Shown piece after piece: positions 1 to 8,559 of a stretch of DNA of 64,000 nucleotides; the first letter of the stretch is position 1, and each line of letters begins with the position of its first letter. Origin of the DNA: SHVO01 sp041905525 (GTDB lineage Bacteria; Pseudomonadota; Alphaproteobacteria; Rhodospirillales; Rhodospirillaceae); contig JAYRKY010000009.1 of the NCBI GenBank assembly GCA_041905525.1, positions 1 to 64,000 of the forward strand, in the 5' to 3' direction. Made by a program: the position numbers and the translations under genes. The notes below the pieces were generated by a model. The model did no database searches. It had not been told where the DNA came from and was given only the letters and a program-made list of their open reading frames with translations.

Positions 1-1623
1 GAATTTCCGCCGCTGCAGCATCTCTATTGGCGCAACACCGATCTGCGGTTCACATCGCTGGACGCTTTGCTCTCGTCCCTCAAGTATCCGCCGCCGTCGC
101 CCTCCCTGATGCGCCCGCCGCCGGCCGACGATCAGCTGGTCCTGGAGGCGATGACAAAAGATCCCGTCGTACGCGAACGCGCCGTCAGCCCCGCGCGTCT
201 TCGTTTGTTGTGGGATGTGGCGCAGGTTCCCGATTTTCGTAAGGTGCGCCCGGAATTTCATAGCCGCCTGATGGCCCAGGTCTACGCGCACCTCACCACG
301 GGCGATGAGGTCATGCCAAACGACTGGGTCGCGGGGCAGGTGGAGCGCATCAACCGCACCGATGGCGATATTCACGTCCTGATGGACCGCATCGCCGCCA
401 TTCGCACGTGGACATACCTCTCCCATCGCGGCGATTGGATGACCGATGCGCGCGCGTGGCAGGAAAAAACCCGCGAGGTGGAGGATCGCCTTTCAGACGC
501 TCTTCACGACAAGCTGACCAAACAGTTCGTCGATAGCCGGACCGCGCATCTCGTGAAGCGGCTGCGCGGCGACGACCTCATGGCCGCGGACGTGGCGGAC
601 GACGGCGTCGTCAGCGTCGACGGCCACCGCCTCGGCCATCTGGAAGGCTTGCGATTCCGCGCCGACCGCACCGGATTGAAAGCCGCCGACAGGGCTGTGC
701 TGAACGCGGCGAACGCCGCGCTGCGCCCGCTGATCGCGGCCCGCATCGAGGCGATCGTGGCCGCGGAAGATACGGATCTTTCGCTGGACGACGACGCGCG
801 CATCGTCTGGCAGGGCGAAACCATTGCCACGCTCATCGCCGGAACCGAGCCGCTACGGCCGCTGATCGAGTTGCCGCCGGACGAACGGATTGAGGCCGCC
901 GACAGGCTGAAACTCGAAGCCCGGCTGCGCGCCTGGTTGGGCGGCCACATCGATCATCTGCTCGAGCCGCTTGCCAAGGCGCGTCAGGACGCCGCCCCGC
1001 CCGCGGTCCGCGGAATCCTGTTTCACCTCACCGAGACCTTGGGCGTTGTCCAGCGTTCCACCGTCGAGCAACAGCTGAAGGACCTCAGCGCCGAACACCG
1101 CAAGGCGCTCGCCCGCGCCGGTGTCCGTTTCGGCCTGGAGTATGTGTTCATGCCCGCGTTGATGAAAGCGGCGCCGACACGGCTGCGGGCGCAATTGTGG
1201 ATCGCGAGTCACCGCGACAACTCGCCGCCGCGCATCCCCCAAACGGGGCGCGTTTCGATCCCGATCGCGCCCGGGGTGCCGACGGCGTTTTACCGCGCCT
1301 GCGGGTACCAGCCTCTGGGGGGCACGGGCTATCGGATCGACATGCTCGAGCGGTTCTCGGCGGCGGCGCGCAAGCTCGCGCGCGAAAAGGTCGGCATCCT
1401 TCCGCCGGAGACTCTCTCGCTTCTCGGCATCAATGCCGCGACCGGCGCGGAGGTGCTGCGGGCCCTGGGGTTCAAGGCCCGGGTTGAAGAGACCGGCCTC
1501 GTGTTCCGCCTCAAGCGCCGCCGCCCGCATCATGCCCCGGCCAAGCACAAGGCCGCGCCGAAGCCGGTTGTGGTGAACGAAGATTCGCCCTTCGCCAAAC
1601 TCAAGCAGCTGATGTCCTCGTGA
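1..1623 (+). CDS. Suv3-like helicase-related protein, C-terminal part (5' truncated by window)
   Basis: The reading frame is open from base 1, so the start lies upstream and only about 540 C-terminal residues are visible. No helicase Walker motifs are present in this part. The region looks like the helical C-terminal half of the alphaproteobacterial Suv3/MgpS-like RNA helicase-related proteins, ending in a basic, proline-rich tail (residues RLKRRRPHH and following). The placement directly upstream of an S4 RNA-binding gene, ferredoxin and carD matches a conserved alphaproteobacterial gene order, which is the main support for the name. The downstream S4 gene starts inside its last codons (4-nt GTGA overlap), so the two are translationally coupled. 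Catalytic activity cannot be judged because the ATPase core is outside the window. Confidence 0.6.
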   Translation, partial: EFPPLQHLYWRNTDLRFTSLDALLSSLKYPPPSPSLMRPPPADDQLVLEAMTKDPVVRERAVSPARLRLLWDVAQVPDFRKVRPEFHSRLMAQVYAHLTTGDEVMPNDWVAGQVERINRTDGDIHVLMDRIAAIRTWTYLSHRGDWMTDARAWQEKTREVEDRLSDALHDKLTKQFVDSRTAHLVKRLRGDDLMAADVADDGVVSVDGHRLGHLEGLRFRADRTGLKAADRAVLNAANAALRPLIAARIEAIVAAEDTDLSLDDDARIVWQGETIATLIAGTEPLRPLIELPPDERIEAADRLKLEARLRAWLGGHIDHLLEPLAKARQDAAPPAVRGILFHLTETLGVVQRSTVEQQLKDLSAEHRKALARAGVRFGLEYVFMPALMKAAPTRLRAQLWIASHRDNSPPRIPQTGRVSIPIAPGVPTAFYRACGYQPLGGTGYRIDMLERFSAAARKLAREKVGILPPETLSLLGINAATGAEVLRALGFKARVEETGLVFRLKRRRPHHAPAKHKAAPKPVVVNEDSPFAKLKQLMSS

Positions 1624-1946
1624 GCGTGCCCGCCCTCAGGCTCGATAAATGGCTGTGGTATGCACGGTTCGCGAAAACGCGCGCGCTTGCGCAGAAGCTG
1701 ATTGAAGTCGGCCAGGTCACGGTCAACGGCTCACCGGCGCTGAAACCCAGCGCGCCGGTTCATCCCGGCGATCGCATTGCCGTCGTGCTCGGGCCGGTCC
1801 GGCGCACGGTGACCGTGCGCGAGATTGGCGCGCGGCGGGGTCCACCGGCGGAAGCGCGCGGGCTCTATGATGAACCCGCGCCGCCCGAGCGATTGTCCTG
1901 GGAAGACGCGGGTGTGCCGCTGCATTCGCGCGGCTCAGGCCTTTGA
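1620..1946 (+). CDS. S4-domain RNA-binding protein (HslR/Hsp15-like)
   Basis: This 108-residue protein begins with an S4 RNA-binding fold: RLDKWLWYARFAKTR followed by LIEVGQVTVNG and HPGDRI. This is the layout of the Hsp15/HslR family, which binds ribosomal RNA, notably stalled 50S subunits in Escherichia coli. The start is a GTG that overlaps the stop of the helicase-related gene (GTGA), so expression is probably coupled to it. The 3' end overlaps the convergent glycosyltransferase gene by 12 nt. The C-terminal third is charged and variable. The domain call is firm; the exact RNA target is inferred only. Confidence 0.85.
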   Translation: MSVPALRLDKWLWYARFAKTRALAQKLIEVGQVTVNGSPALKPSAPVHPGDRIAVVLGPVRRTVTVREIGARRGPPAEARGLYDEPAPPERLSWEDAGVPLHSRGSGL

Positions 1947-4900
1947 CGGCGAGTTCCCGGCGTACTTGTCGATGCCGGAGAAGAACTTGAGCGCTCCACT
2001 GTCGCCGGTCTTGTCGTTCATCGCGGAATCGTCCAGGAACAAGGTCGACGGCTGGCGTCCGTCGGCGGCCATGAACGCATAGCTGGAGAAGAGCGCCGCC
2101 TGATCGACGCCCCAGCCCCACGTCCCCCGCTCTTTCCAATGGGCGATATAGGCGGCAACCCGTCGCGCGAAGGCGAGACCCTGTTCCGTCGGCGCTAACC
2201 CGACGCAGGTCGCGGTGATCTTGAGCCCCGGCGAAAACTCATGAGGCCGGGTACTGACGGCGACATCGTGACCGTTCAGCGATGCCAGGAACGCGCGCGG
2301 GTCTCTCAGCAGCGTCACATCGGCGTCCATGACCCACATGGGGCGGCGCGTGCGCGCCAGTTCCTCGAACATCCGGATGTAGCGCACGGCGTGATAGTAA
2401 AGCCGCGCATGCGCCGGGCCCTGCGCGGCGGCGTTGGACGCTTCCGCGGTCAGCGTCACGCGGAGGCTGTTCAGATGCTCCAGCGCCTGGCGCGCCTCGG
2501 TCCAAGACTCCGGTGTGCCGTCCAGGAGGTGGACGTGCAGATCGAGCGGCAGCTTCGCCGTCTCCAGCTGTCGTATGAAGGGCAGCGCGAAGCGCATGAA
2601 GTAAACCGGATCGCAGCCGATAAAGACCGTGACCTCGGATTGGAACGCCGGCGCGGATAGGCGTTGTATCGGCGGGAGGCCGCCGACGATGTCGGCGTCG
2701 GTCATGGTGTCGAGCGCGCGGTGAAAGTCACGGCCGAACGCGTAGAAATCGGCCGACGACCGCTTCGGTCCGGTCCGGAGCCGTGCGAAACAGTCCTCGG
2801 CGCGCTCCCAGTCGCTTTCCGCAATCGCGACGCAGCCCAGATCGGCCCACGCACTGGCGCGGCGGCTACCCGCGGCGATCTCATCCGCAAGCGCCTGCTT
2901 TAATTTTGGAAGCGCCTCCTCATCGGGCCAGCGATACGTGTCGGGCCATGACGTTCCGTACGGGGGTTGCCCTTGCGCCGCGCGGCGGCCGGCCGCGCGA
3001 GATTGGGTGATACGTACGAGAAGATAGGACACGCGCGCAGGATCGGATCCGATCCGTTCAAGATGCTCTTCCAGCACGCGTGCGGCCTCATCGGGAGTGA
3101 GGAGGTCTGCATATCCGGCGACAAAGTCGGTGGCCATGGGATTGAGCGCTGCCCCTTTGGCCATCACGGCGCGCGCGAGGTCTTGCCGCCCCGCCGCGCT
3201 TTTCAGCTTCGCGAGGCGCTGGTAGGCGGCGAGGGACGCCCACCTCCCGGCCTCGGAGATCAAGTGATCCAGGGTCTGTTCGCAGGCCGCAAAGTCACGG
3301 CGCTGATATTGGACCACCGACAGCAGTTCGGCCGCGGCCGGCGAGCGGTCGCTGACCGGCAGCAATGCCGCCTCCGCATCCTCCAGGCGTCCACGCTCCA
3401 TCAGGAGTGTGGCGCGAGCGACAATCGCGGCCGGGGCGTCGGACTTCGCGGCTTTGTCGCGAAGAAGCGCTTCCGCGTGGTCCGCATCGTCTGCGGCCGC
3501 GGCGGTCTCAAGGGTCTCATGGGTCTCAAGGGCGGGGGGCTTTGACGATGTCCCATGGCCCAAAAACTTGTCCAGGCCCGAGCGGAAGAGAAGTGTGCCC
3601 GCGTTGCCCTCTTTGTCGTTGATCGCAGTTTCATCAAGGAAGAGCGTGGAGGGCGGACGCTTCTGATCCTGCATATAGGCGTAGCTCGAAAACAAAGCTG
3701 TTTGGTCGATCCCCCATTCCCAGGCGTCGCGCTGTTTCCATGTCGCGATGTACGCGGCGACCCGCCGCGCGAGCTCCAGCCCCCGGGCCGTCGGGGAAAA
3801 CCCGACACACGTCGCCGAGATTTTGAGATTGGGCGAGAATTCGAAAGGACGGGTGCTGAGAGCGACGTCGAAATTCTTGATCGAGGTAAGCAGCGCGCGC
3901 GGATCGCGCAGGAGTTCGACGTCGGCATCAATGACCCATAGCGGACGCAACGTGCGTTTCAACTCTTCGTAGGCGCGCACATATCGAATGGCGTGATAAT
4001 AGCACCGCGCGTAAGCGGTGCCCCGCAGTGCGGCTCCCGAGGCTTCGGCGGTCAGAGTTACGCGCACCACGTCGAGGTTTGCCAGCGTGGAGGCTATCAC
4101 CGCCCACTCCGCGTGCGTCCCGTCGAGAATATGGACGTGAACATCGAGCGGGATCCCGGCGCCTTCGACCTGACGTAGGAACGGCAATATGAAGCAGCGG
4201 AAATATCCCGGGTCGCTCCCCATATAGAGGCTCACCTCGGTTTGGAATGCCGGTGACGTCAGGCGCTCAACGGGTGGGAGACCGCGCACGATATCGGAAT
4301 CGCTCATCGCCTCCAGGTCGGCGTGGAACGCTCTTCCAAAGGCGTAAAATCCCACCATATGAGATGTGGACTCGCGGCGCAGATGCGCGAAACATTGCTC
4401 GGCGCGTTCCCAATCAGCCTCGGCGATCGCCACACAAGCAAGATCCACCCATGCGCCGCCGCGCGTGCTGCCCGCGGCCAGTTCATTGAGAAGGGCGTCC
4501 TTGATCTCCGGCAGCGCTTCCTCGTCCGGCCAGCGATAAGTATCGTCCCACGAAGTGCCATACACCGGGAGTCCGCGTTCCGCTCGGCGCGCCGCCGCGC
4601 GGTAGGTCGACAGCCGCAGGAGAATCTGTGCTGCGCGCAGGGGATCCCACCGGACAAGTTCGAGATGTTTTTGCAGCTCGCCGGCGGCCTCGCGCGGAGG
4701 CAGCAGATCCGTGTATGCGGTGACATACTCGGTCGCGCCGGGATGCAGGGCGGTGGCGCGCGCCAACGTGGCGCGCGCGTCGTCGTGGCGCCCCGCCGCG
4801 GCTTTCGCTTTTGCCAGGAGACGGTAGGACGTGAGTGACATCCGCTTGGGCGCAAGCACGACAAGGCGCTCGAGCGTCTCTTCGCAGGCGTCAAGGTCGC

Positions 4901-5135
4901 CCCGGCGGTATTGCGCCAAGGCCAGCCACTCAAAGAGCGCGGAAGGCGCGCTTGCGGTCACGGCGGGCGCAAGGACCTGCTCCGCATCTTCAAATCGGTT
5001 GCGGTCCATTAGGAAACGCGCCAGCGCGATGATGGGTTTGACGCCGCCGTGCGCCGCCTCGCGGCGCAAGATCGCCTCGGCCGCCTCCGAGGTGCCGGCA
5101 GCGACCGCCGACTCAAATTCCGACGCGCCCGCCAT
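1935..5135 (-). CDS. TPR glycosyltransferase-like protein, internal tandem duplication
   Basis: This 1066-residue protein is built of two similar halves, each with TPR-like helices followed by a GT-A-like domain. Landmarks repeat at a constant offset of 534 residues: YGTSW at 192 and 726, TYRWPDEEALP at 199 and 733, and the acidic DAD motif in WV(I/M)DADV at 403-405 and 937-939. Both copies keep the DxD and the later W-G-(I/V)-DQ motif, so both could be active. The start ATG overlaps the stop of the upstream methyltransferase gene by one base (TGATG), so they form an operon. Substrate is unknown. The rich glycan locus further right suggests a role in surface-sugar assembly or protein glycosylation. 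No signal peptide is seen, so it should act in the cytoplasm. Confidence 0.7.
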   Translation of the reverse strand: MAGASEFESAVAAGTSEAAEAILRREAAHGGVKPIIALARFLMDRNRFEDAEQVLAPAVTASAPSALFEWLALAQYRRGDLDACEETLERLVVLAPKRMSLTSYRLLAKAKAAAGRHDDARATLARATALHPGATEYVTAYTDLLPPREAAGELQKHLELVRWDPLRAAQILLRLSTYRAAARRAERGLPVYGTSWDDTYRWPDEEALPEIKDALLNELAAGSTRGGAWVDLACVAIAEADWERAEQCFAHLRRESTSHMVGFYAFGRAFHADLEAMSDSDIVRGLPPVERLTSPAFQTEVSLYMGSDPGYFRCFILPFLRQVEGAGIPLDVHVHILDGTHAEWAVIASTLANLDVVRVTLTAEASGAALRGTAYARCYYHAIRYVRAYEELKRTLRPLWVIDADVELLRDPRALLTSIKNFDVALSTRPFEFSPNLKISATCVGFSPTARGLELARRVAAYIATWKQRDAWEWGIDQTALFSSYAYMQDQKRPPSTLFLDETAINDKEGNAGTLLFRSGLDKFLGHGTSSKPPALETHETLETAAAADDADHAEALLRDKAAKSDAPAAIVARATLLMERGRLEDAEAALLPVSDRSPAAAELLSVVQYQRRDFAACEQTLDHLISEAGRWASLAAYQRLAKLKSAAGRQDLARAVMAKGAALNPMATDFVAGYADLLTPDEAARVLEEHLERIGSDPARVSYLLVRITQSRAAGRRAAQGQPPYGTSWPDTYRWPDEEALPKLKQALADEIAAGSRRASAWADLGCVAIAESDWERAEDCFARLRTGPKRSSADFYAFGRDFHRALDTMTDADIVGGLPPIQRLSAPAFQSEVTVFIGCDPVYFMRFALPFIRQLETAKLPLDLHVHLLDGTPESWTEARQALEHLNSLRVTLTAEASNAAAQGPAHARLYYHAVRYIRMFEELARTRRPMWVMDADVTLLRDPRAFLASLNGHDVAVSTRPHEFSPGLKITATCVGLAPTEQGLAFARRVAAYIAHWKERGTWGWGVDQAALFSSYAFMAADGRQPSTLFLDDSAMNDKTGDSGALKFFSGIDKYAGNSPSKA

Positions 5136-5749
5136 CAGACTCTTTCGAACACCAGCGTGTGATTATTCGCCGGCATCGAGATCCGCTCTTGGAGGCCGAA
5201 GCCGTGGCGCGCCGCCAGCGGCGTGATGTCCTTGAGATCGCGAATGCCCCACGCGGGATTGCGTGCGCGCAGCGACTGGTCGAAGGCGACGTTGCTCTCG
5301 GCCTGGTAGTCCCCGTCGATCGCGTAAGGGCCGTAAGTAAGAAGCAGTCCGCCCGTGTCCAACACGAGCTGCGCGCCCGCGAAGAGCGCCGCCGTCGCCT
5401 CCCACGGCGAGATATGGATCATATTGATACACACCACCGCGTCCGCGCGCGCGACGGGCCAGGGACTGCGCATCACGTCCAGTTCCAAGGGCGGCGATAG
5501 ATTCGCGAGACCCGCGTCGGCCACATAGGCCGCTATGCTTGCGCGGGCGCCCGCATCGGGATCGCTCGGCTGCCAGGTCAGATGCGGAAAGGCCTTCGCG
5601 AAGGCGGCCGCGTGGTACCCGGACCCCGAGGCGATCTCGAGGACAAGGCCTTGGGCGAGCCGGTGCGGGCCCAGGCGCGGCGTCAGGACTTCGAGGAGGG
5701 GCGGCGTATTGCGCACGCCGGCGGGCGGAACCTGTTTTGTCTCGTTCAT
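5135..5749 (-). CDS. DUF938 SAM-dependent methyltransferase-like protein
   Basis: The product carries the class I methyltransferase SAM-binding loop LEIASGSGYHAAAFA near its N terminus and the sequence VVCINMIHISPW typical of DUF938 proteins. It ends with NNHTLVFERV. The start chosen is the ATG at 5749, which has AGAAGG a few bases upstream. A longer in-frame version up to 5818 would reach into the leader of the divergent ferredoxin gene and lacks such a site. It is the first gene of a two-gene operon with the duplicated glycosyltransferase. The methyl acceptor of this family is not known. Confidence 0.8.
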   Translation of the reverse strand: MNETKQVPPAGVRNTPPLLEVLTPRLGPHRLAQGLVLEIASGSGYHAAAFAKAFPHLTWQPSDPDAGARASIAAYVADAGLANLSPPLELDVMRSPWPVARADAVVCINMIHISPWEATAALFAGAQLVLDTGGLLLTYGPYAIDGDYQAESNVAFDQSLRARNPAWGIRDLKDITPLAARHGFGLQERISMPANNHTLVFERV

Positions 5750-5854
5750 GAATGACCTTCTGCGGTCGGCATGGCTTGACGCCTCCGCGGGAAACGAAGT
5801 ACCTGAAGCCTGTGACATCGCCCCAGTAACATACCAGGGCGGCGAGGGGGTTTA

Positions 5855-6190
5855 ATGGCGTACGTCGTCACGGAAAACTGCATTAAGTGCAAATACATGG
5901 ATTGCGTCGAAGTGTGTCCGGTGGACTGCTTCTACGAGGGCGAGAACATGCTCGTCATCCATCCTGACGAATGTATCGACTGCGGCGTCTGCGAACCGGA
6001 ATGCCCCGCCGAAGCCATCGTGCCCGACTCGGACGAGGCGGCGACCGAATGGTCTGATATCAATAAGGAATACGCCGACAAGTGGCCGAACATCACGGCC
6101 AAGGGCGAGACCCCTCCCGACGCGGACGAATGGAAGGGAAAACCCGATAAGAAACAGCTGCTTAGCTCGAACCCCGGCTCCAACGCCTAG
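5855..6190 (+). CDS. fdxA: Seven-iron ferredoxin FdxA (3Fe-4S/4Fe-4S)
   Basis: This 111-residue ferredoxin shows the 7Fe cysteine pattern: Cys9, Cys17 and Cys50 for the 3Fe-4S cluster and Cys21, Cys40, Cys43, Cys46 for the 4Fe-4S cluster, with the extra Cys12 and Cys25. Spacing matches Azotobacter FdI-type proteins shifted by one residue. The C-terminal extension (about 55 residues, acidic then KPDKKQLL) is usual for the family. It is a low-potential electron carrier in the cytoplasm. The KorAB oxidoreductase at 10.9-13.8 kb needs such a carrier, so it is a plausible partner, though this is inference. A purine-rich GGCGAGGGGG precedes the ATG. Confidence 0.95.
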   Translation: MAYVVTENCIKCKYMDCVEVCPVDCFYEGENMLVIHPDECIDCGVCEPECPAEAIVPDSDEAATEWSDINKEYADKWPNITAKGETPPDADEWKGKPDKKQLLSSNPGSNA

Positions 6191-6527
6191 GGCTGTTTCG
6201 CAAGCTATGCATCCGTGCCCTGCAGGGGCTGCGGAGCTTTAGCGCTGTTTTTGGACCCCTTTTTGTGCTATATAATTTCCAATCCGTCGGGGAACCGGCG
6301 GATTATTTTTTCGCTCGTGCGAGATATCAAGATTTAGCGGTAAGCCTTTGATTAACCGCGATTTCTAGGGTCGACCACGGGTGAACGCGCTCCGTCCCCT
6401 ACATCCCAACGGTGAGGGGCCGGCCCGGTCCGACAAGAGAAGCCGCCCGGCAGGCAAAGGGCGGACGATGGGGGACCCGGGGTCAGCGCCAATAAAGAAC
6501 AGGCCCCTGGTGTGGAGAGACCAAAAA
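6191..6527. other. fdxA-carD intergenic region with candidate promoter
   Basis: No gene is seen in these 337 bases. An open frame upstream of carD starting at 6381 is in frame with carD but has no ribosome site and reads as low-complexity basic sequence, so it is treated as leader. An extended -10-like TGCTATATAAT lies at 6266-6276 with only weak -35 partners (CTGTTT at 6245-6250). A hairpin with a T-run follows it directly (separate entry). The carD ATG at 6528 has GGAGAGA about 8 bases upstream. Confidence 0.4.
6283..6311 (+). terminator. Candidate intrinsic terminator (or carD leader hairpin)
   Basis: An 8-bp stem (TCCGTCGG/CCGGCGGA, one G-T pair) closes a GGAA tetraloop and is followed by TTATTTTTT. 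It could end the fdxA transcript. Because a -10-like TATATAAT sits just before it, it could also form the 5' end of the carD mRNA. Confidence 0.55.
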
Positions 6528-7058
6528 ATGCCCAAGACAGCAACCAAGAGTGCGAAAGAGCCGAAGATCGTTGCGCCGTTCTCGGCGGGCGATTTTGTCG
6601 TGTACCCGGCCCATGGGGTCGGCAAAGTCACCAGCATTGAATCCCAATTGATCGCCGGCCAGAAGGTCGAGCTGTTCGTCATCAGCTTCGAACGCGACCG
6701 CATGACCCTGCGCGTCCCTGTGCGCAAGGTCGAGAACTCGGGCCTGCGCAAACTGTCGACGCGCAAGGTGATGGAAACGGCGCTGACGACCCTCAAGGGC
6801 CGCGCCCGCGTGAAGCGCGCCATGTGGAGCCGCCGCGCGCAAGAATACGAGGCCAAGATCAACTCGGGAGATCCGGTATCGATCGCCGAAGTGGTGCGCG
6901 ATCTGCACCGCGGCGCCTCGCAGCCGGAACAGTCCTACAGCGAACGTCAGATCTATGAGCAGGCGCTTGAGCGTCTTGCGCACGAAGTCGCCGCCGTCGA
7001 GAAGATCAAGCCGGAAGCCGCCACGGCTAAGCTGGAAAAGCTTCTGAACGCCGCCTAG
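6528..7058 (+). CDS. carD: CarD/CdnL-family transcriptional regulator
   Basis: The 176-residue product has the CarD RNA-polymerase-interacting (Tudor-like) domain: FSAGDFVVYPAHGVGKV followed by the VELFVISFERDRMTLRVPV strand region. The C-terminal helical DNA-binding part follows (AMWSRRAQEYEAKINSGD). CarD-type proteins bind the RNA polymerase beta subunit and stabilise open complexes at ribosomal and other housekeeping promoters; in Caulobacter the homologue is CdnL. The ATG at 6528 was chosen because it carries GGAGAGA upstream and begins MPKTATKSAKEP, the usual lysine-rich start. A terminator follows directly at 7080-7110. Confidence 0.95.
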   Translation: MPKTATKSAKEPKIVAPFSAGDFVVYPAHGVGKVTSIESQLIAGQKVELFVISFERDRMTLRVPVRKVENSGLRKLSTRKVMETALTTLKGRARVKRAMWSRRAQEYEAKINSGDPVSIAEVVRDLHRGASQPEQSYSERQIYEQALERLAHEVAAVEKIKPEAATAKLEKLLNAA

Positions 7059-7079
7059 GTTTTCCGATATCGAGACACG

Positions 7080-7110
7080 AACGGCCTCGCACCAGCGGGG
7101 CCGTTTTTGT
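7080..7110 (+). terminator. Intrinsic terminator after carD
   Basis: An 11-bp stem (AACGGCCTCGC / GCGGGGCCGTT with one G-T pair) around an ACCA loop runs into TTTGTTTT, directly after the carD stop codon. Confidence 0.85.
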
Positions 7111-7124
7111 TTTAAAGTGCCGAT

Positions 7125-7940
7125 ATGGTCGAACGCCTCTCCCGACGCCGCTTATTGATCGCTGCAGCCGCCGTGTGCTCGGCGCCGCCGTGCGCCGTCG
7201 CGGCCGCCGCGGCGAGCCGGCCGGACGCTTTGCCGGACGGCGGGCGCGGTGCAATCGGCATGGTGCATGACGGCGACACAATTCGCTTCAAGGACGGAAC
7301 GGTGGACATCCGCCTCGTCGGCATCCAGGCGCCAAAGCTTCCGCAGGGACGGCGCAATCCAACCGCCTGGCCGATGGCCGACGAAAGCAGGGCGGCCCTG
7401 CGGGCCATGCTCGAAGATCACGAGATCACCCTTCGGCTCCCCAGCACGCCCAAGGACCGGAACGGCCGCATCCTCGCGCATCTCGTGCGCGGCGACGGCC
7501 TGTGGATCCAGGAGAACATGCTGAAGGAGGGATGGGCCCGCGTTTATACCTTTCCCGACAACCGTCTGTTCGCCCGCGAGCTCTATGCGGCGGAAGCCGT
7601 GGCGCGCGGCGCGCGGCGCGGCTTGTGGTCGCATCCGGACTACGCTGTCCGTAAGCCCGACCCGGCCGTTCTTCGCGCGGACCTTGGCACCTATCAGATC
7701 GTCGAAGGCACGGTCGTCGAGGCGGCGAAAGTGCGCGGGCGTGTCTATCTGAATTTCGGCGCCGATTACCGCACCGATTTCACCGCCACGATCCCGCCCG
7801 AGGTGATGCGGCTGTTCACCGCCGCGAAAGTCGATCCGTTGGCGTGGAAAGGACGCACGCTGCGCGTGCGCGGTTATCTCCGCGACTTCAATGGGCCCTC
7901 CATCGATCTGACGCATCCCGAACAGGTCGAGCAGCTTTAA
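7125..7940 (+). CDS. Exported thermonuclease-family (SNase-like) protein
   Basis: The 271-residue protein opens with a twin-arginine-like leader (SRRRLLIAAAAV, then an alanine-rich stretch), so export by Tat or Sec is likely. An SNase-like OB fold follows: MVHDGDTIRFKDG, IRLVGIQAPKL, the dyad region KDRNGRILAHLV, and WARVYTFPDN with ELYAAEAVARGARRGLW. These match the Ca-dependent staphylococcal nuclease family. A second, less conserved beta-rich region (about 195-271) recalls the C-terminal domain of similar alphaproteobacterial proteins. It probably cleaves nucleic acid in the periplasm or outside the cell. The gene follows the carD terminator and lies 4 bases before the next gene, so the two are probably cotranscribed. 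Confidence 0.8.
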   Translation: MVERLSRRRLLIAAAAVCSAPPCAVAAAAASRPDALPDGGRGAIGMVHDGDTIRFKDGTVDIRLVGIQAPKLPQGRRNPTAWPMADESRAALRAMLEDHEITLRLPSTPKDRNGRILAHLVRGDGLWIQENMLKEGWARVYTFPDNRLFARELYAAEAVARGARRGLWSHPDYAVRKPDPAVLRADLGTYQIVEGTVVEAAKVRGRVYLNFGADYRTDFTATIPPEVMRLFTAAKVDPLAWKGRTLRVRGYLRDFNGPSIDLTHPEQVEQL

Positions 7941-7944
7941 CGCC

Positions 7945-8559
7945 ATGATCCTGACGCCGGTGGATCCCGCGGCACTGCCGCACATTGTCGAGGTGTTTGA
8001 CGCCGGACTGGAAGGCGACGTCTTCGCGCGCGCCGTGTTTCGCCGCATTGCCGCCACGGCGGCCTATGCGCCCGGCCTCAAGGCCGATCTTTATGCAGGC
8101 CAGCAAAAGGCGGTCGCGCTCGCGCGGCGGTTCAACATCCCCACCCTCGACGAAGATCCGGCCGTCGCCTTCTCCTGGGACGGACATGCGATCCGCACGC
8201 GCTCGGAAACCAGTGTTGTGTTCCACGAGATCGCGCATTGGCAGATCGCCCCGCCAGAGCGCCGGAGGCTTCCAGATTTCGGCGTCGGCGCAGGCCCGGA
8301 GAGCGGACGCATCGAGGAAGCCAACGCCGCCATATGCGTCGACGCCGCCGCCCGCGAAGAGGAAGAAAATCTCTCGTCCCTGCTCGGGATTCTATGGGAG
8401 GTGGAGTACGACGAGCCGGCGATTCTCGCCTTTGCCGAGCAAAACTGGCTTGAGCTTTATGATCGCCCGTCGACGCCTGCCCACTTTGCGCGGTGCCTGC
8501 ACGCGCTGAAAGAACGGGGGCTGCTCAGCGAAGAAGGCCGGCCGCTCGCGCCGGCCTAG
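7945..8559 (+). CDS. EpmC-like putative metal-dependent hydroxylase
   Basis: The 204-residue protein contains HEIAHW at residues 94-99, followed by QIAPPERRRLPDFG and further on GRIEEANAAICVDAA. This order strongly resembles EpmC (YfcM), which hydroxylates the lysyl-modified elongation factor P and has HEISHWCIAG...LVDFG. His94 and His98 with Glu95 would bind the metal. Neither epmA, epmB nor efp is visible nearby, so the substrate here may differ. The stop codon is shared with the convergent GH17 gene in a CTAG palindrome. The family link is by motif only. Confidence 0.6.
   Translation: MILTPVDPAALPHIVEVFDAGLEGDVFARAVFRRIAATAAYAPGLKADLYAGQQKAVALARRFNIPTLDEDPAVAFSWDGHAIRTRSETSVVFHEIAHWQIAPPERRRLPDFGVGAGPESGRIEEANAAICVDAAAREEEENLSSLLGILWEVEYDEPAILAFAEQNWLELYDRPSTPAHFARCLHALKERGLLSEEGRPLAPA

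Noticed and set aside
853..1548. Long minus-strand open frame opposite the helicase-related gene
   Set aside because: Arg/Gly/Ala-rich shadow caused by high GC; no domain is seen.
6217..6229. Palindrome GCCCTGCAGGGGC after fdxA as a terminator
   Set aside because: It has no room for a loop and no T-run; the hairpin at 6283-6302 is the better candidate.
6381..6527. In-frame N-terminal extension of carD
   Set aside because: No ribosome site, unusual basic and proline-rich sequence, and the ATG at 6528 has a good ribosome site and the normal CarD start.
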